NCBI GenBank assembly: GCA_001730085.1
Contig: MDLB01000098.1
Span: forward strand, 1-34,481
Source of the DNA: PVC group bacterium (ex Bugula neritina AB1)
GTDB lineage: Bacteria > GCA-001730085
Direction: 5' to 3'
Length of the DNA: 34,481 nt
The notes below the pieces were generated by a model that saw nothing but the letters and a program-made list of their open reading frames with translations, made no database searches and was not told the DNA's origin. A program made the translations under genes and the position numbers. Positions 16,493 through 25,449 of this stretch are shown one piece after another (positions within the stretch are counted from its first letter, which is position 1; every line of letters starts with the position of its first letter).

Positions 16493-17861
16493 CGATTTTA
16501 TGATGATCATCAATGCCTTAGAAAAGGACAAAGGGATCGATAAATATGTTTTACTTCAGGCTATCCGTTCAGCCATGGAGACTGTTGCCAGAAAAGCACT
16601 GGATCTTTCTGAGTCAAGTGAAGTTAATGTCAATATAGATGAAGTTACAGGAAGAATCTCTTTTTTTATCGATCAAAAAGAAATCACAACTGCAAAACTT
16701 GGACGTATTGCTGCACAAACAGCGAAACAAGTTATTATGCAGAAAATCAAAGAAGCTGAAACAGATGTGATGTATGAAAGTTATAAGGATAAAATTGGAG
16801 AGCTTGTTAGTGGAGTTATTCAGCGCTTTGAAAGAGGTGCCATTATTCTAGAAGTTGGTAGGGCGGAAGTTATACTCCCAAGAAATCAACAGGTTTTTAG
16901 AGATAACTACCGGATCAATGATCGCTTGCATGTTTATTTAACAGATATCAAAAGGCTTCACTCTCATTTGAAAATGTTGGCATCTAGAGCTGTTCCAGAA
17001 ATGGTGCAAAAACTTTTTGAGTTTGAGGTTCCAGAAATAGCCGAAGGTAGTATTGAGATCAAGGGGATTGTTCGAGAAGCTGGTGACCGTACCAAGATCG
17101 CTGTTTATTCTCATTTGCCCACTATAGAAAGTGTTGGTGCATGTGTAGGGATGAGAGGTTCTCGGGTTAAGAGTATTGTTAATGAGTTGCGAGGTGAAAA
17201 AGTAGATATCGTATGTTGGGATGAAAATCCTGAGGTATTTATCAGTAATGCCTTAAACCCTGCGGAGATTTTGCAATTAAATTTAGATCATAAAAATAAA
17301 TCTTGTAAAGTTATTGTTCCTAAAGATAAATTTTCCTTGGCTATTGGTAAAAAAGGTCAAAATGCTCGTTTAGCCGCGAAGCTAACAGACTGGGATATTC
17401 ATATTGAAGCTGAGGAGACGACCTCATCAACTTATAATATTGATAAACTTTTCAAAGATAAAGAAGGTGAGGAGGGAAACGCTCAAGAGGGATCCGAAGT
17501 GAACTCTGAAAAGACTCCTAGTGTGAATCCCGAAGAGAGTCCCAACCTGAATACCGAAGAGAGCTCAGAAGAGAATACTGAAAGCTCTATTCCGGAAGAG
17601 GTTGAGGAAGAAACTTCGGAATCTTCAGAGTGGGAAGAATTTGTTTCATTGATAGAAGCTGCTGTTACCGAAGAAGTTGGAACTGTTACAAAAGAGGAGT
17701 TGGATTTTTTTAGTGATAGCGGAATCGTGACTCTTGAGAAATTAGCTTTATTTAGAATAGATGATGTTGAAAATGAGACGAACTTAGATATTAAAAGAAT
17801 CCGGTATTTGATTGATTTTGCAAAAAAGCAGACAGGAGAAAATGAGCATGAGAGTCTATGA
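16485..17861 (+). CDS. nusA: Transcription termination/antitermination factor NusA
   Basis: NusA binds RNA polymerase and nascent RNA and tunes pausing, termination and antitermination. I chose ATG 16485 because AGGAGG (16470-16475) lies nine bases before it; GTG 16467 and ATG 16479 are too near or upstream of that site. The protein has 458 residues: an N-terminal polymerase-binding domain, S1 at about 103-170 (GELVSGVIQRFERGAIILEV), two KH domains to about 320 (VGMRGSRVKSIVNELRGEKV, IGKKGQNARLAAKL), an acidic Glu/Ser linker at about 325-390, and one helix-hairpin-helix-like domain at the end. The linker is unusually long and low in complexity. The rimP gene that usually precedes nusA is absent. 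Confidence 0.95.
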   Translation: MDNDFMMIINALEKDKGIDKYVLLQAIRSAMETVARKALDLSESSEVNVNIDEVTGRISFFIDQKEITTAKLGRIAAQTAKQVIMQKIKEAETDVMYESYKDKIGELVSGVIQRFERGAIILEVGRAEVILPRNQQVFRDNYRINDRLHVYLTDIKRLHSHLKMLASRAVPEMVQKLFEFEVPEIAEGSIEIKGIVREAGDRTKIAVYSHLPTIESVGACVGMRGSRVKSIVNELRGEKVDIVCWDENPEVFISNALNPAEILQLNLDHKNKSCKVIVPKDKFSLAIGKKGQNARLAAKLTDWDIHIEAEETTSSTYNIDKLFKDKEGEEGNAQEGSEVNSEKTPSVNPEESPNLNTEESSEENTESSIPEEVEEETSESSEWEEFVSLIEAAVTEEVGTVTKEELDFFSDSGIVTLEKLALFRIDDVENETNLDIKRIRYLIDFAKKQTGENEHESL

Positions 17862-20130
17862 ACTAGCTAAAGAAACTGGTCATACCAGCAAGGAACTCCT
17901 TGCTTTACTAAAAAAAAATGGCTCCTCTGCTAAAGCTCCTTTGAGTAATTTGGAAGAATCTGAGGTTTCTTTTCTAAGAAAAAAATTGGGAACTGAGAAA
18001 AATAAACAGCAAAAAAAGACGAAAGATTCACAGGAAAAAACTATTAATAATCAAGTGGATAAGAAAGATAATAAAAAGACAAACAGTAATGATAAAAATA
18101 TTAACTCTTCTAAAAAAGTAGACTTAAGCAAAAAAAATGGAATAGAGAAAAAAGAAGAAGGGCAATCTTCCTCAAAGACTTCTCAAAAAAATCCTAAAGA
18201 ACAGGTTAGACAGACAGAAGTTAATAAAAAAACAGGAGTTCACTCTTCTAGATTTTCACAAAATAAGCCGAAAGATAGAGGTAGAAAATTTAAAAAGAAA
18301 TATTCCAATCAAGTTAAAGATCCAGTGCAAAAGACTTCAGCGGCTCCTTTGGAGCTCAAAGAGGTTGATGTTTTTTGGCCTATAACTGTTTCTAAGTTAG
18401 CTGAAACACTAGCTGTTAAACCGACGGATATTATTCAAAAGTTGATGCAAAAAAAAGTTTTTGCTTCAATTAATCAAAGAGTAGAACCTCAATTCGCAGA
18501 AGATATATCTAAAAGTTACGGTGTAAAGCTTACAACAAGTCCTGAAAGCTCTTCAAAAGAAGATTCAGGTTTGAAAAGCTTATTACCTGAAATTGAAGAT
18601 AAAGCTGAAGATATGTCATCGAGAGCGCCTATTGTTACCTTTATGGGGCATGTTGATCATGGTAAAACATCCTTGTTAGATGCTCTACGAAAAACACAGA
18701 TCACATCCTCTGAATCAGGTGGTATAACGCAGCATATAGGTGCCTATGAAGTCATAACGAATCATGGTCGTGTGACTTTTATCGATACACCTGGTCATGA
18801 GGCTTTTACTGCAATGCGTTCTCGTGGAGCCCAAGTCACAGATGTCGTTGTTTTGGTTGTTGCAGCGGATGATGGAGTTAAGCCTCAGACAATCGAGGCG
18901 ATCAATCATGCCAAATTCTCCAAGGTGCCTATTCTTATTGCCGTTAATAAATGCGATAAGCCAGATGCTGATCCTCAAAAAGTGAGAACTCAATTGACCG
19001 AATATGAGCTTGTTTCTGAAGAATGGGGTGGCCAGCATATTTTTGTAGATGTTTCTGCTGAAACAGGAGATGGTCTTGATCAGTTGGTTGAAATGCTCAT
19101 ATTAGAAGCGGAGATGTTAGAGTTAAAGGCGAACGCTAAACGATCGGCTCATGGTGTTGTTTTGGAGGCACACCTTGATAAAAAAAGAGGGGCTCTTTCT
19201 TCTTTTATCATAAAATCTGGAACACTCAAGGTTGGAGATATTGTTGTTGCTGGTTCTTTTTTTGGAAAAGTTCGTACTTTAATCAATGATCGAGGGCAAA
19301 AAATAGATGAAGCAGGACCATCTGTTCCTGTTGAAGTTTCTGGGTTAGCTGGAGTTCCTTTTTCTGGGGATCTTTTTTCTGTGGTAAAAACGGAAAAAGA
19401 GGCCCGTTGGATACAAGAAAAAATGTTGGAAAAAGGATCTAAGAAAGAAGTTACAGCGGCTCCTAAGGGTTTAACGTTGGAAGATTTGTACAGTCAAATC
19501 AAACAGGGAAATATTAAAGAATTTAATATTGTTTTAAAGTCGGACAAGGTTGGTTCCTTGGAAGCATTAAAAGATTCTTTGGTGAAATTATCAACAGATC
19601 AAGTGGAATTAAAAATATTGCACCAAGGTGTAGGTGCCATCAATGAGTCTGATGTTGTTTTGGCGAAAGCTTCTCGCGCGGTTATTATTGGGTTTCATGT
19701 TGATGTTGATGCGAAGACAAAACTTCTAGCCGATGACAGTGGTGTTGATGTTCGGATTTACTATATCATATACGAAGTGATAGAAAATATTCAAAAAGCA
19801 ATGGAAGGTGTTTTAGAGGCGAAAGAGGTTAGAAAAGATACTGGACAGGTTGAGGTTCGAGCTTTGTTTAAATCTTCTAAAATCGGGACTATTGCGGGTT
19901 GCTATGTTACGTCTGGGCAAGTTCAGAGAGGTGCATTTGTTTCTATCGTTAGAGATGGAAAAGTTATTGGTGAGAGTCAAATACAAACTTTGCGTCGCGA
20001 GAAGGATGATGCAAAGCACGTTAAAGAAGGTTATGAATGTGGTATCGTCTTGGATAAATTCAAAGGTGTTCAGGAAAAAGATGTTTTTGATGTTTATATT
20101 ATGGAAAAAGTTAAACAAACTCTAAATTAA
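17848..20130 (+). CDS. infB: Translation initiation factor IF-2
   Basis: GTPase that places fMet-tRNA on the 30S subunit and promotes 50S joining. ATG 17848 is preferred, with AGGAG (17834-17838) nine bases upstream; ATG 17842 is too close. The protein has 760 residues. RVYELAKETGHTSKELLALL is an IF2-N module, followed by a lysine/asparagine/serine-rich linker (about 50-165) and a second IF2-N module (PITVSKLAETLAVKPTDIIQ). GTPase motifs are GHVDHGKT 267-274, DTPGHE from 313, and NKCD 367-370; the C-terminal domains complete the factor. It overlaps nusA by 14 bases. It is last in the operon; rbfA and truB, common next genes, are absent. Confidence 0.97.
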   Translation: MRVYELAKETGHTSKELLALLKKNGSSAKAPLSNLEESEVSFLRKKLGTEKNKQQKKTKDSQEKTINNQVDKKDNKKTNSNDKNINSSKKVDLSKKNGIEKKEEGQSSSKTSQKNPKEQVRQTEVNKKTGVHSSRFSQNKPKDRGRKFKKKYSNQVKDPVQKTSAAPLELKEVDVFWPITVSKLAETLAVKPTDIIQKLMQKKVFASINQRVEPQFAEDISKSYGVKLTTSPESSSKEDSGLKSLLPEIEDKAEDMSSRAPIVTFMGHVDHGKTSLLDALRKTQITSSESGGITQHIGAYEVITNHGRVTFIDTPGHEAFTAMRSRGAQVTDVVVLVVAADDGVKPQTIEAINHAKFSKVPILIAVNKCDKPDADPQKVRTQLTEYELVSEEWGGQHIFVDVSAETGDGLDQLVEMLILEAEMLELKANAKRSAHGVVLEAHLDKKRGALSSFIIKSGTLKVGDIVVAGSFFGKVRTLINDRGQKIDEAGPSVPVEVSGLAGVPFSGDLFSVVKTEKEARWIQEKMLEKGSKKEVTAAPKGLTLEDLYSQIKQGNIKEFNIVLKSDKVGSLEALKDSLVKLSTDQVELKILHQGVGAINESDVVLAKASRAVIIGFHVDVDAKTKLLADDSGVDVRIYYIIYEVIENIQKAMEGVLEAKEVRKDTGQVEVRALFKSSKIGTIAGCYVTSGQVQRGAFVSIVRDGKVIGESQIQTLRREKDDAKHVKEGYECGIVLDKFKGVQEKDVFDVYIMEKVKQTLN

Positions 20131-20259
20131 ATATTTTTAGATTTTTGTAAAATACCCTATAGGTTTTCTTTTAGGAGTCTTTGAGGTTTCTGTAGGTGCA
20201 TTTTTTTTAAAGGATTTGCATTGGAAAGCATGTGAGGTGTTTTGCAAAGGTCTTGAGAT

Positions 20260-20796
20260 ATGATTTTCGTTATGGATGATGAATTTAAAAAGCCTGTAAA
20301 GGCCAAACTTTTTTTTGGTATGCTTGCTTCGGATAAAGAAAAGATGGATTTTTGTCAGGATCAATTGAGTCTGATTTTTGGATCTTTGGATGTTGTTTCT
20401 TCTGTGTGGGATTTTTCTCATACGAGTTATTATGAAAAAGAGTTTGGAAAGTTTTTAAAGAGAAGATTTATTTCTTTTGAAAAACTTATAGATCAAGATG
20501 ATTTGCCAAAAATTAAAAGGCATGCGATATCTCTTGAGAAAAAACTTTTTAATGATTTGGATTGCAGGACTATTAATTTGGATCCAGGTTATTTAACAGC
20601 GGCAAAGGTTGTTTTGGCAACGACAAAAGACTATACACATCGTCTTTATTTGGGTGAAAATATTTATGGGGAGGTTACGCTACAGTTTAAGTCTGGAAAA
20701 CCTATGCCAAACCCTTGGACTTATCCAGACTATCAATCTTTAGAATATAAAGATTACTTTATAGCTTTACGCAAAATATATATGAAAGAAAATTGA
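20260..20796 (+). CDS. DUF4416 family protein
   Basis: A 178-residue soluble protein with AAAGG (20246-20250) nine bases before the ATG. The opening KAKLFFGMLASDKEKMDFC, the YYEKEFG segment, and the block from INLDPGYLTAAKVVLATTKDY to LGENIYGEVTLQ and PWTYPDYQS match my memory of DUF4416, a family of unknown function found mostly in deltaproteobacteria, Nitrospirota, Planctomycetes and Omnitrophota-like groups and sometimes labelled GTP-binding. I see no P-loop here, so that label is not supported. The gene lies 129 bases after infB and ends in its own terminator. Confidence 0.75.
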   Translation: MIFVMDDEFKKPVKAKLFFGMLASDKEKMDFCQDQLSLIFGSLDVVSSVWDFSHTSYYEKEFGKFLKRRFISFEKLIDQDDLPKIKRHAISLEKKLFNDLDCRTINLDPGYLTAAKVVLATTKDYTHRLYLGENIYGEVTLQFKSGKPMPNPWTYPDYQSLEYKDYFIALRKIYMKEN

Positions 20797-20803
20797 AATC
20801 TGT

Positions 20804-20840
20804 GATTCAAACAGACATTTCTCTCTCTTTGAATCTTTTT
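20804..20840 (+). terminator. Intrinsic terminator after the DUF4416 gene
   Basis: GATTCAAA (20804-20811) pairs perfectly with TTTGAATC (20828-20835) across a 16-base loop and is followed by TTTTT (20836-20840). It begins eight bases after the stop codon. The right arm also contains TTGAAT, which with AATAAT at 20853-20858 could act as a weak promoter for the rhodanese gene. Confidence 0.65.
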
Positions 20841-20879
20841 AGTATATTTTTTAATAATCTCAAGTGGTATTAGGTGACA

Positions 20880-21362
20880 ATGAAAAGACAAGAAAATTTT
20901 GAGCAATTAGAAGAGAAAATCAATTTTTTAGAAAATAAAGTTTCCAAATTAGAACTTGTTTTGCAGTCTTCCTTTGATGTCCTTAGGCACCATGTCTCTC
21001 TGTTGGCAAAGGGTGAGCCTGCCGATGTCGAAAGTATTCAAAAAGGACTTCCTTATAAAGAGGTTTTTTCTAAAGATCTAGATGACTATCTTTTACAATA
21101 TCCAGATTCTTGTGTTTTAGATGTTCGAACGGATGAGGAATGGTCTTTGGGGCATATTGAGGGTGCTATTCATGTGGAAGTTTCTCAGCTAGAAAACACG
21201 TGGGACAAACTGTCTATTCCTTATGATAAAAAAATTTTAGTGGTCTGTGCCAGAGGGGTTCGTTCGGCATGGGCTTGTCATCTTTTATTTAGTTTGGGCT
21301 ACAAAAATACTGTTAATATTGAAGGTGGGATGATGGATTATCCGGGCGAAGTTTTGAGGTAA
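20880..21362 (+). CDS. Rhodanese-domain protein with N-terminal coiled coil
   Basis: From ATG 20880 (AGG at 20872-20874 upstream; GTG 20874 is an alternative) the protein has 160 residues. Residues 1-30 form a short heptad-like coiled coil (LEEKINFLENKVSKLE). The rest is a single rhodanese domain: VLDVRTDEEWSLGHIEGAIHV, then the active-site loop C123-A-R-G-V-R128, then GYKNTVNIEGGMMDYPGE. The catalytic cysteine is present, so sulfur transfer is possible. The coiled coil suggests a dimer or a docking partner. No signal peptide is visible. The physiological sulfur donor and acceptor cannot be told. Confidence 0.85.
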   Translation: MKRQENFEQLEEKINFLENKVSKLELVLQSSFDVLRHHVSLLAKGEPADVESIQKGLPYKEVFSKDLDDYLLQYPDSCVLDVRTDEEWSLGHIEGAIHVEVSQLENTWDKLSIPYDKKILVVCARGVRSAWACHLLFSLGYKNTVNIEGGMMDYPGEVLR

Positions 21363-21696
21363 ATCTTTCTTAGTGTGGTGTGAATCTTTTGCAAAGCATT
21401 ACTACATTTTTTTATCCTGTATTAAGCTTGTTGTAAAATACATTATATTCTTTGATTGAAAGAATAGTTATGCTAGCTTGTTATTTCGAAAAAAGTTCAT
21501 ATTCTCAATAGATATCTGCTTTTCTCGAAATCGCAAAAATGTTTAAAAGAACGATAGAAAAGCTTACTAGGATATTTCGCAATCGACGCCTATTATGAAA
21601 TATTTTTGTGATTCTCATAAAAATCTATAACCATAAAGCTTGTGAGAGATTGTGTAATCTTTTCTTATAGACTTAAAGAGAAAAAGGAGTTCGATA
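21363..21696 (+). other. Intergenic region before bolA
   Basis: About 330 bases without a gene. It holds a perfect ATTCTTT-GATTG-AAAGAAT hairpin (21447-21465) without a T-run, and the bolA ribosome binding site AAGGAG just before 21690. No clear -35/-10 pair was found. Confidence 0.4.
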
Positions 21697-21987
21697 ATGT
21701 CGGATAAAAAGAAGATTATAAAAGAGAAACTTTTTGAAAACTTTCAGCCTTTTTTTTTAGAAGTTGTTGACCAGACACATTTGCACAAGGATCATATTGG
21801 TTACACAAAACCTAAAGATACACATTTTAAAATCACGGTTGTTAGTGATGCTTTTCTTGAGAAAAGCCTTATAGATAGACATCGTAAAGTTTATGGTGCT
21901 CTTAAAGAAGATATTTCCGGAGGTATTCATGCCGTAACAATTCAAGCTTACACAGAAAAAGAAGCGAAGACGGCAGGTGTTATTTAA
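21697..21987 (+). CDS. BolA family protein
   Basis: BolA proteins pair with monothiol glutaredoxins to bind a [2Fe-2S] cluster and help iron-sulfur trafficking; E. coli BolA also affects cell shape under stress. The 96 residues contain the core of the fold: DQTHLHKDH near residue 26, DTHFKITVVSDAF, then SLIDRHRKVYGAL with the conserved histidine, and ISGGIHAVTIQAYTEKE. AAGGAG lies seven bases before the ATG. The pepP-like gene follows after 40 bases and may be co-transcribed. No glutaredoxin gene is seen in the window. Whether it is of the BolA or IbaG subtype is not clear. Confidence 0.88.
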   Translation: MSDKKKIIKEKLFENFQPFFLEVVDQTHLHKDHIGYTKPKDTHFKITVVSDAFLEKSLIDRHRKVYGALKEDISGGIHAVTIQAYTEKEAKTAGVI

Positions 21988-22027
21988 ATTTTTTGCGCTC
22001 AAGTATTTTAAAGTGAGGAGTTTTTAG

Positions 22028-23107
22028 ATGTCTTTTTTTCATCAAAGAATAGAAAATCTTAAAAAGAGTATGCAAGAGAAAAATATTGAGGCTCTTTATG
22101 TGAGTCGTTTATCGGATGTGCGTTACTTAACAGGGTTTACGGGTTCTGCTGGAATTTTTTTAGTTACTCTAAAAAAGGCTTACTTTTTTTCGGATCGACG
22201 ATATGAAGAGCAGGCGGATCAAGAGGTTAAAAATGCTCAGGTTCATATGATAAAAAAAGGTTATTTGATGGATATAAAATCCCTTGACCTTTTAAAAGAC
22301 GTAAAGCGTGTCGGTTTTGATGAGCAAGAGTTAACGGTTTGGGTTTTTAGACATATAAAGTCTCTTTTTTCTGATCAAGAATGGGTGCCTTTTAATGGGC
22401 AGATAGAGAAAATGGCTGCCGTGAAAGATTCTTCTGAGATAGCCTTCTTGAAAAAAGCTATTGATATAACGGATGAAGTTTTTTTGGATATTCAAAAAGA
22501 TTTGCGTATAGGTGTTTCGGAAAACGAAATCGCTGCTAAAATCTCTTACTTGATCAAGGTAAAGGGAGGTGAGGGTGATAGTTATGACCCTATTGTTGCC
22601 AGTGGTCCGAATTCATCGTTGCCTCATGCTCGACCTTCTGATAGGTGCTTGCAAAAAGGTGATTTTCTATTGATGGACTTTGGGGCTCTTTATGGTGGCT
22701 ATCATGCGGATATGACACGGACAGTTTTCGTTGGTGAACCAGATCCCAAGCAAGAAGAAATCTATCGTCTTGTTTTAAAATCTCAGATGGCTGGGATAGA
22801 CTTAATCAAAGATGGAGTGCCAGCTTCTTCCATAGATAAAGCCTGTCGCTTAGTTTTTGAAGAAGCCGGTATTGCTGAAAAATTTTCGCATGCCACAGGT
22901 CATGGGATAGGTTTAGAGGTTCATATGTTTCCATCGGTTTCTTTAGGGAATACCGAACCTTTATTGGAAAACTATGTTATCACTGTCGAACCTGGAGTTT
23001 ATTTTGAAGGTTGGGGAGGTGTTCGGATAGAAGATGACTGTTTGGTTACAAAGGAAGAGGGAATCTCATTGAATAGCTCAACAAAGGATATTGTTGTTGT
23101 TGGTTAA
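22028..23107 (+). CDS. M24 family Xaa-Pro aminopeptidase
   Basis: Removes N-terminal residues linked to proline from peptides. The 359 residues have an N-terminal creatinase-like domain (about 1-125: LYVSRLSDVRYLTGFTGSAG, FFSDRRYEEQAD) and a C-terminal pita-bread domain with all five metal ligands: D217 in MDFG, D228 in HADMTR, H292 in ATGHGIG, E321 in VEPGVY and E335 in RIEDD. It is cytoplasmic, with no signal peptide. The length fits the short bacterial form of the PepP/YpdF/PepQ group; the exact name is not assigned. GGAG lies before the ATG. Confidence 0.93.
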   Translation: MSFFHQRIENLKKSMQEKNIEALYVSRLSDVRYLTGFTGSAGIFLVTLKKAYFFSDRRYEEQADQEVKNAQVHMIKKGYLMDIKSLDLLKDVKRVGFDEQELTVWVFRHIKSLFSDQEWVPFNGQIEKMAAVKDSSEIAFLKKAIDITDEVFLDIQKDLRIGVSENEIAAKISYLIKVKGGEGDSYDPIVASGPNSSLPHARPSDRCLQKGDFLLMDFGALYGGYHADMTRTVFVGEPDPKQEEIYRLVLKSQMAGIDLIKDGVPASSIDKACRLVFEEAGIAEKFSHATGHGIGLEVHMFPSVSLGNTEPLLENYVITVEPGVYFEGWGGVRIEDDCLVTKEEGISLNSSTKDIVVVG

Positions 23108-23433
23108 AAAAGAAAAAAAATATTGGTATTTTTTCTATTTAATGTTATAATAAATTTCTTTTTTTCTTAAAAAAACCTCTTTACAATCTCAATTGAATCC
23201 GATGGACATTGATGTTGATAACGGTTAAATTCATGACAACAATCTTTTGGGATCCTTGAAAATATTTCCTGTACGTTTTATTTAGAAGGATTTTTTGAAC
23301 GGTTTGTTTGATGAGGAATTTTGTATTCTGTATGTTAGGTTTTTTTTCTTTCAAGCAACAAACTTATAAAGACTAGAAAAAAAGATATGATATTTTTTTT
23401 TGCGACTTCTACTTATGGAAAGAATGATTCCTT
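23108..23433 (+). other. Long leader region before the DEAD-box helicase gene
   Basis: About 326 bases. AAAAAATA-TTGG-TATTTTTT (23115-23134) is a perfect AT-only hairpin just after the peptidase stop and might be a weak terminator. TTGGTA (23123-23128) and TATAAT (23146-23151), 17 bases apart, form a plausible promoter; it would give a leader of about 275 bases. No gene was recognised. Confidence 0.4.
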
Positions 23434-25125
23434 ATGTCAAAAGCTGTTTCTTTTGAAAACTGTGGTTTAAAAAAAAGCACATTAGATGCTTTAGAAAAAA
23501 AAGGGTTTGAAGAACCCACGCCGGTTCAGGCGGAAGTTATTCCTGTTATTCTACGTTCGGAGTCTGATCTATTTGTTCAGGCACAGACAGGCACAGGAAA
23601 GACTGCTGCGTTTGCATTACCTTTGATTGATATGATTGATGTTGAAAATAACTCTGTACAAGCTATTGTTTTAACGCCAACGCGTGAGCTTGCTCTACAG
23701 GTTTCAGAAGATTTTCACTCCTTGAAAGGTAGTGAAAAAATAAAAACCCTTCCTATTTATGGGGGGCAGTCGATGGAACAGCAGCTTCGTCGATTGAAAA
23801 AAGGTGTTCATATCGTTATTGGAACTCCTGGACGTGTTTTAGCTCATATAAATCAAAGAACTCTTAAATTATCTTCGATAAACTATTTTGTTCTGGATGA
23901 AGCTGATGAGATGTTAAGTATGGGCTTTATTGAGGATATCGAAAAAATATTGAGCTTTACGCCTAAATCAAAGAGAACTTTCTTGTTTTCTGCCACCATG
24001 CCTAAATCTATAGAGGGACTTGTTAAAAAACATCTTGTTGACTATAAACGGATTGTTATTGAGAAAAAACCTCTTGAAAATAGCCTAACTGAGCAGATTT
24101 ATTTTGAAGTTAGAGAGAGCGATAAGCTAGAGGCTTTTTGTAGAATTTTAGATATAGAGAGTTTCTTTTACGGGATGGTTTTTTGTCGAACCAAAAAAAA
24201 TGTTGATGATCTGTATTCGAGACTTATGGGGAGAGGCTACGATGTTGGGGCAATACATGGAGATATGTCTCAAGGTCAACGGGAAAAAGTTTTTCAGCTT
24301 TTCCGAAAGAAGGATATAACTATTTTGATCGCTACAGATGTTGCGGCGAGAGGTATTGATATTGGTCATTTGACGCATGTTATTAACTATTCGTTGCCTC
24401 AAGATCCCGAATCTTATGTTCATAGAGTAGGACGTACGGGTCGTGCTGGGAGATCGGGAACCGCTATAACTTTTATAACTCCCACGGAGTATAAAAAGTT
24501 AATGTTTATACAGCGCGTTTCTAAAATGGATATTAAGAAATCTAAGATTCCTCAGATTAAGCAAGTTTTAATGGCGAAGAAAAGTAGGTTTGAGAAAGAA
24601 ATTGATGAGCATTTGATCAAATTTTTTAAAAACTCAGATGAAGTATCTAATATAAAAAGAGACTCTTATGAGCAATGGTCGAAAGAACTTTTGAAAGATA
24701 AATCTCCAGAAAATGTCTTGATGGGACTTTTGAGTTATATTTTTGATGAAGATCTTGATCCCTCGTCTTATAGAGACCTTCAAAAAATGCCAGGGAATGA
24801 TGGCTCTTTGGAGAAAAAGGGAAAAGCAAGGTTATTTATTGCGCTTGGTAAAAAAGATGGACTGACGCCAGACAAATTAATAAAAAAAATAACAGATAAG
24901 GTTAATGTTCCTGTCCGACAAATGCGTGATATTCAGATATTGGATGCCTTTTCTTTTGTCAATGTCCCTTTTGAATTGGCAGAAGAAATAGTGACAAGCT
25001 TTAAAAGTAAGGGAAAATTACCATTGATCACGCATGCTAAAGGGAAAAGTAGGGGAAAAAGTTCCTTTAGCGGTCAAGCTAAAGGGAAAAAAAAGGGTAG
25101 ACCCTTTAAAAATAAAAAACATTAG
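23434..25125 (+). CDS. deaD: DEAD-box ATP-dependent RNA helicase (DeaD/CsdA type)
   Basis: Unwinds RNA during ribosome assembly and cold growth. The 563 residues contain the Q motif (FEEPTPVQAEVIP), motif I AQTGTGKT (50-57), PTRELALQ, DEAD (155-158), SAT in LFSATMP, ATDVAARGIDI and HRVGRTGRAGR. After the core comes a helical segment, then at about 465-530 a DbpA-like RNA-binding domain (RLFIALGKKDGLTPDKLI, VRQMRDIQILDAFSFV), and a very basic tail rich in Lys/Gly/Arg. That layout fits DeaD/CsdA rather than RhlE. The ribosome binding site is weak (GGAAAG). A strong terminator follows at 25201. Confidence 0.92.
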   Translation: MSKAVSFENCGLKKSTLDALEKKGFEEPTPVQAEVIPVILRSESDLFVQAQTGTGKTAAFALPLIDMIDVENNSVQAIVLTPTRELALQVSEDFHSLKGSEKIKTLPIYGGQSMEQQLRRLKKGVHIVIGTPGRVLAHINQRTLKLSSINYFVLDEADEMLSMGFIEDIEKILSFTPKSKRTFLFSATMPKSIEGLVKKHLVDYKRIVIEKKPLENSLTEQIYFEVRESDKLEAFCRILDIESFFYGMVFCRTKKNVDDLYSRLMGRGYDVGAIHGDMSQGQREKVFQLFRKKDITILIATDVAARGIDIGHLTHVINYSLPQDPESYVHRVGRTGRAGRSGTAITFITPTEYKKLMFIQRVSKMDIKKSKIPQIKQVLMAKKSRFEKEIDEHLIKFFKNSDEVSNIKRDSYEQWSKELLKDKSPENVLMGLLSYIFDEDLDPSSYRDLQKMPGNDGSLEKKGKARLFIALGKKDGLTPDKLIKKITDKVNVPVRQMRDIQILDAFSFVNVPFELAEEIVTSFKSKGKLPLITHAKGKSRGKSSFSGQAKGKKKGRPFKNKKH

Positions 25126-25200
25126 GCTATTGTATCGATATAGTTAAGTGTGTTAGACTAGCTTTTGTTTTGAAAAATCATCGTAAATAGCGTATAGTTT

Positions 25201-25221
25201 CCTTTTCGGAAAGGCTTTTTT
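25201..25221 (+). terminator. Intrinsic terminator after the helicase gene
   Basis: CCTTT (25201-25205), loop TCGG, AAAGG (25210-25214), then C and T6 (25216-25221). The stem is short but the loop is a stable type and the T-run is immediate. It lies 75 bases after the helicase stop. Confidence 0.7.
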
Positions 25222-25449
25222 GCGGGTTTATAATCGGTATAAGAATTTTGCAAACATCTCTTTGCTTACTCCTTTCTTTGGGTTATTTTGAAAAAGAAGA
25301 TGTTTACTCTTTTGCTTTCTTGATTTTCTTTTGCTAAGAAATTTTTGTTGCCATTTTTACCAATCAGTAAAAAAAACTCGGTTGCCTTGATTTTTTACGG
25401 TAAGATTTTTGTGATTTTTTAAGTTAATGAGGAGAAAAGATTATTTCCA

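Noticed and set aside
23115-23134. Terminator after the M24 peptidase
   Set aside because: The stem is perfect but made only of A-T pairs and is more simply explained by A and T runs.
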